Positions 63,265 through 64,000 of a stretch of DNA of 64,000 nucleotides are shown one piece after another. Under the pieces are notes generated by a model. It had not been told where the DNA came from and did not search any database. It was given only the letters and a program-made list of their open reading frames with translations. The translations under genes and the position numbers were made by a program. Every line of letters starts with the position of its first letter. Positions within the stretch are counted from its first letter, which is position 1. The stretch is from Gammaproteobacteria bacterium TMED78 (GTDB lineage: Bacteria; Pseudomonadota; Gammaproteobacteria; Steroidobacterales; Rariloculaceae), in NCBI GenBank assembly GCA_002171615.1, contig NHEF01000014.1, positions 80,974 through 144,973 of the forward strand. Reading direction: 5' to 3'.

Positions 63265-64000
63265 TTACCACCTATATAGATCAGCACTATAGCCTTTTTT
63301 AAATATCTTAGGTTCTTTTTTTAGTTCAGCAAAACCATCTGTATTTGCCAAAGAAATAAAGTCTCCTGAAGTATTAGTAGTAACCGGACTTCCTTTTATT
63401 ACACCATTTTTATCTATATTAGTTATTACTGGAACAAAATAAGTTAAATTTGGAGAAAAAACTACATTCTTTTTTAGAACTATTTTTTCAGGATGGAAAG
63501 GTTTAGTGCTAAGGGCATAATTTAAAGCAGGTATAATAAATCTATTCATGCAGACCATAGTTGATACTGGATTACCTGGAAGGGCAAATATTGGTTTAGA
63601 TTCTTTACTCATTCCAAACCACATTGGTCTTCCTGGGCGTTGGCTAATTCCATGAAAAACTAGATTTACTTTTAATTCTTTTAATATTCCAGGGACAAAA
63701 TCGTATCTTCCCATAGATACCCCTCCTGTGAGAATTATCATGTCATGGGTGCTATGTAACTTTATGATTTTCTCTAAAATTTTTTTACGCTTATCTTTAA
63801 TGATGTATCTTGAGACCTTACCAATTCTTCTAGCTGAAATACTTGCTTCTATTGCTCTATCATTAGCAGATCGTATTTGGAAAGAATTAGTTTTATCAGC
63901 TACTTCTACTAATTCATCGCCATTTGAAATAATTGCTATTTTTGGAATTTTTGCAACTGATAACTTGTTGTATCCTGCACTAGCTAGAATTGCTATTTCT
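63265..64000 (-). CDS. moeA: Molybdopterin molybdenumtransferase MoeA, 5' part beyond the window edge
   Basis: MoeA inserts molybdate into adenylylated molybdopterin. The frame is open from the right edge to a TAA at 63265, about 244 C-terminal residues of the usual roughly 400. At the edge the frame reads EIAILASAGYNKL and AIISNGDELVE, which are MoeA domain-3 motifs. TGGVSMGRYDFV and FALPGNPVS follow, then the C-terminal beta domain. An ATG at 63741 is internal and not the start. The residue N in ISNGDEL replaces the more common T or S. Nearby modABC and xdhC support the role. Confidence 0.95.
   Translation of the reverse strand, partial: EIAILASAGYNKLSVAKIPKIAIISNGDELVEVADKTNSFQIRSANDRAIEASISARRIGKVSRYIIKDKRKKILEKIIKLHSTHDMIILTGGVSMGRYDFVPGILKELKVNLVFHGISQRPGRPMWFGMSKESKPIFALPGNPVSTMVCMNRFIIPALNYALSTKPFHPEKIVLKKNVVFSPNLTYFVPVITNIDKNGVIKGSPVTTNTSGDFISLANTDGFAELKKEPKIFKKGYSADLYRW

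Noticed and set aside
63265-63741. A short stand-alone gene starting at the ATG at 63741
   Set aside because: The frame is open to the window edge and the upstream part reads as MoeA (SNGDELVE, LASAGYNKL); the ATG is internal.

Overview
The window is a gene-dense, strongly AT-rich chromosomal segment (about one third G+C by eye, not computed). It most likely comes from a free-living Gram-negative gammaproteobacterium with a streamlined genome, probably marine and uncultivated. Gammaproteobacterial synteny supports this: lptD-surA-pdxA-rsmA, prmC-prfA-(TPR)-lolB-tRNA-Gln-prs-rplY-pth-ychF, and mreBCD-mrdA-rodA-mltB-dacA-ybeD-lipB. So do outer-membrane biogenesis genes (lptD, surA, lolB) and cobalamin-dependent MetH. 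No gap without a gene exceeds 300 bases. Several convergent pairs are separated by only a few bases or overlap. I see no rRNA, CRISPR array, insertion sequence or complete prophage. I cannot name the species.

Layout. 1-5224 (minus): lptD-surA-pdxA-rsmA, with rsmA running off the left edge. 5334-8472 (plus): a four-gene accessory cassette (pterin carbinolamine dehydratase, exported cupin, exported alpha/beta hydrolase, 2-oxoglutarate/Fe oxygenase). 8481-13230: tRNA-Met followed by a small surface-glycan island (fucosyltransferase-like, FkbM methyltransferase, AsnB-type amidotransferase, GT4 glycosyltransferase). 13295-19239 (minus) and 19260-21928 (plus): the translation/envelope block ychF-pth-rplY-prs-tRNA-Gln-lolB-TPR facing prfA-prmC-moeB. 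The usual hemA and ispE members are missing from it. 21939-29667 (minus): gatCAB-metF-metH. 29782-39158 (plus): a ten-gene cell-shape/peptidoglycan/lipoate operon, then tRNA-Arg.

From 39297 onward the content is more lineage-specific. It holds an exported metallo-beta-lactamase-fold protein, then a tight minus-strand operon (46214-40380): a c-type heme/beta-propeller protein, a Sco copper chaperone, a CcdA/DsbD-like membrane protein, a second beta-propeller and a TctC-type binding protein. Next come GDP-fucose synthase, nadA-nadB, a Tat-exported dienelactone hydrolase-like protein, a PQQ-dependent quinohemoprotein dehydrogenase overlapping a CitE-like lyase, two transporters, an aminotransferase and an apparently exported Rossmann protein. 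The right end is a molybdenum/pterin neighbourhood: modABC, folE, xdhC, and moeA running off the right edge.

The two observations I rate highest are these. (1) At 60458-61351, a complete DUF4102 arm-type DNA-binding domain of the kind found at the N-terminus of P4-family integrases is fused in frame to a complete UbiX flavin prenyltransferase, with no ATG, GTG or TTG codon at the junction. (2) The 46214-41364 operon looks like an undescribed periplasmic redox system: a monoheme cytochrome joined to a histidine-rich propeller, with dedicated Sco and thiol/electron-relay partners.
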